Assembly (NCBI GenBank): GCA_003586115.2
Contig: QVOM02000072.1
Coordinates: 392,919-456,918, forward strand
Length of the DNA stretch: 64,000 nucleotides
Source: Salvator merianae
Lineage: Eukaryota; Chordata; Lepidosauria; Squamata; Teiidae
Reading direction: 5' to 3'
Shown here: positions 34,191 through 64,000 of the stretch, in pieces
How the letters are laid out: each line of letters opens with the position of its first letter
How positions within the stretch are numbered: the first letter of the stretch is position 1
The notes under the pieces: model-generated
Seen by the model: the letters and a program-made list of their open reading frames with translations, nothing else
What the model was told of the DNA's origin: nothing
Databases searched by the model: none
Made by a program: the position numbers and the translations under genes

Positions 34191-35580
34191 ACCAATATGT
34201 AAATAAAACTTTGAAAGAATCATAGAGATGTGTTTTTATTTCACTAATATAGTAGTTGCTGCTCTGGAAAAATGCTTGTTCAAATGCTAGCTGCTGTTTA
34301 GGACACCAGTTGAGGTAGCATCTTCTGTTGCATAAATGATACATTCAAAATTAACATTTCATTTGCTTGAACAAGGTTACCTGTGGGTTGATTTTCCCAG
34401 CATTGACAGCAGCCAAACTTCAAAGCTTTCAAAATGCAGTAACTATCTGACCTCGTCCCTAACATTTTACCCAGAAGTAGAGCACTGGAGATTCAGTCTG
34501 CAGCCACGTGTATCTCCAATAACGCATTCCTTTGCAATGATCTACGCCTTTCTTGAGATGCTCTCAGAAGCCTTGTCCACAGATTAGCAGAATGAGCCAG
34601 CTTGCTTCCAACTTTTTACTTCCTGTTCTCTCTCTTCCTCCCTTAACTCCTTCTGATCTGTTCCTTGCTATGGATAAGGATTGGCTGAATGCCTGCAAGC
34701 ACTAATCTGGTAAAACTATCTCCATTCTTTCCCAAATGTGGCACTTCCTCCCAGGAAGAATATCATGTTCCTGCTCCTGCTTCTCTGCTATGCCCACAGA
34801 GCATGCATGTCCACCTTCAGAAAGACACCCAACAGAACCACATACACTTTCCAATACGCACAATGCTGTTGAGGTGACCTCAATGCTCTTTATTTTGCCC
34901 TGCGGAAAGGACAGATTCAGGGAACAATGTGTGTGGCTGTGTGTGGCAGAAGGACTCTCTGGATTGCATCCATGTCAGGTGATCCCCTGTGTTTGGATGT
35001 AGATTCAGCATGAATATCTGATGAAATTTTATTCCAACTAAGATTCCTGATTAAACACTACAAGATGTATGATGGGTTTATAAAGCATTCAAAGAATGCA
35101 TGGGAAAGATGTTGGAGATAAAGTCTATGAAGATGTCCAACTATCTGAACACCTTCATTTCTGCAGCTGAGAGCTCCTTTGTAAATACCAGTTCGTAATC
35201 TCTCATTTGATCATCACTGGCCAAGAGCCTTGAGCACAAGTTCTCCGCTTCTTAGAAAATATTCAAATGCAATTAAAATGACCATCCAAATGACTCAGTT
35301 CTTCCTAGTTATCAAGACAGAGAGCTTCGTTTGCTGCAGTGCTTTCATCACTATAATCAGGGTTGAGAAAGCTTCTTTTTTTAGGAATTACGTGTCATTT
35401 CCAACAGCAGGGGTCAGGTTTTCTATTTGTTTTTTGCATCCAGCTGAAAATAGAAAGAACATTTCATTGCTTGCGTTAATGCCGTTTGCTTGTTTTAAAG
35501 TCCATCACTCGTTAATTGTGTCCATCAACAAAGAAGTGGCAGAATACAGGAGGAAAAACCAATTTACTGCTGTAAGAATG
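34191..35580. other. SIRT3 3' side, unassigned
   Basis: Probably contains the SIRT3 3' UTR (to about 35028 or 34888 on the transcript strand). Open frames at 34689-35002 and 35230-35589 match no family. Confidence 0.4.
35028..35033 (-). terminator. Candidate SIRT3 poly(A) signal
   Basis: TTTATT on the plus strand (AATAAA on the transcript strand) is about 0.86 kb past the SIRT3 stop. A second TTTATT is near 34888. Which one is used cannot be told from sequence. Confidence 0.3.
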
Positions 35581-35589
35581 CAAACATAG

Positions 35590-35720
35590 TGTGGCGCAAT
35601 GGCACAGGTGCAAATGCAGTGTACTGGGAGCAGTGCAGCCAGTACAGCTATGCTCCACAGCAGGTAGCCGTAGTCTGCTCCCAATCACCAGGGCCTCCGC
35701 GAAATGTGGAAGCATTTCAC
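35590..35720. mobile_element. Fragment of fold-back family F
   Basis: TGCTCCACAGCAGGTAGC, AGTCTGCTCCCAATCACCAG and GGGCCTCCGCGAAATGTGGA are shared with the right half of the element at 43150-43609. Confidence 0.6.
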
Positions 35721-35891
35721 TAGCATAAAGTGTGAATAAGTCCTAGGTGCCCATACAGACAACCAGGCATCAGCCATGACTCAATGGTACCCAACAACAT
35801 GGCATGTATAGTTCGACGAAGAAAACAATATATGGACATTCATTTTGCTTTGAGACACATGAGACTTTTCTCCAAGAGAAAAGGAGGGGAT

Positions 35892-63978
<28,087 letters not shown>

Positions 63979-64000
63979 AGGACCCTGCACTGGTTGAGGG

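Overview
The window is vertebrate nuclear DNA with split genes, consensus splice sites and AT-rich introns packed with interspersed repeats. Decayed non-LTR retrotransposons (L2-like and CR1-like, including a CR1 tail with the ATTCTATG octamer), tRNA-derived SINEs and many fold-back DNA elements suggest a sauropsid, most likely a squamate reptile. The species cannot be fixed from sequence alone.

Three conserved protein genes lie in the same order and orientation as I recall for human 11p15.5. RIC8A (+) enters already started: nine coding exons run from 5331 to the stop at 29788, and only the first coding exon (about 28 residues in human) is missing to the left. SIRT3 (-) has six coding exons from 50505 down to 35892 and codes for 364 residues. 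PSMD13 (+) is complete in 13 exons from 50657 to 63978 and codes for 376 residues. Every exon was placed by translating the sequence and checking AG/GT boundaries and phase; all three frames stay open across every junction.

Layout: 1-5330 is RIC8A intron; 5331-29788 is RIC8A; 29789-35891 holds the convergent RIC8A/SIRT3 3' ends, a tandem fold-back element pair and other repeats; 35892-50505 is SIRT3, whose first intron (about 8 kb) is mostly LINE debris; 50281-50850 is a CpG-rich head-to-head SIRT3/PSMD13 promoter with only 151 bp between the start codons; 50657-63978 is PSMD13. The genes serve unrelated housekeeping roles: G-alpha chaperone/exchange factor, mitochondrial NAD-dependent deacylase, and proteasome lid subunit Rpn9. 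The only regulatory link visible is the shared SIRT3/PSMD13 promoter.

I found no undescribed gene system. The most informative non-genic content is the transposon record: nested insertions, two hAT-type elements with perfect 8-bp target duplications, a solo LTR inside a CR1 tail, a fold-back inside a LINE, and several fold-back families with similar GGGCC-type ends.
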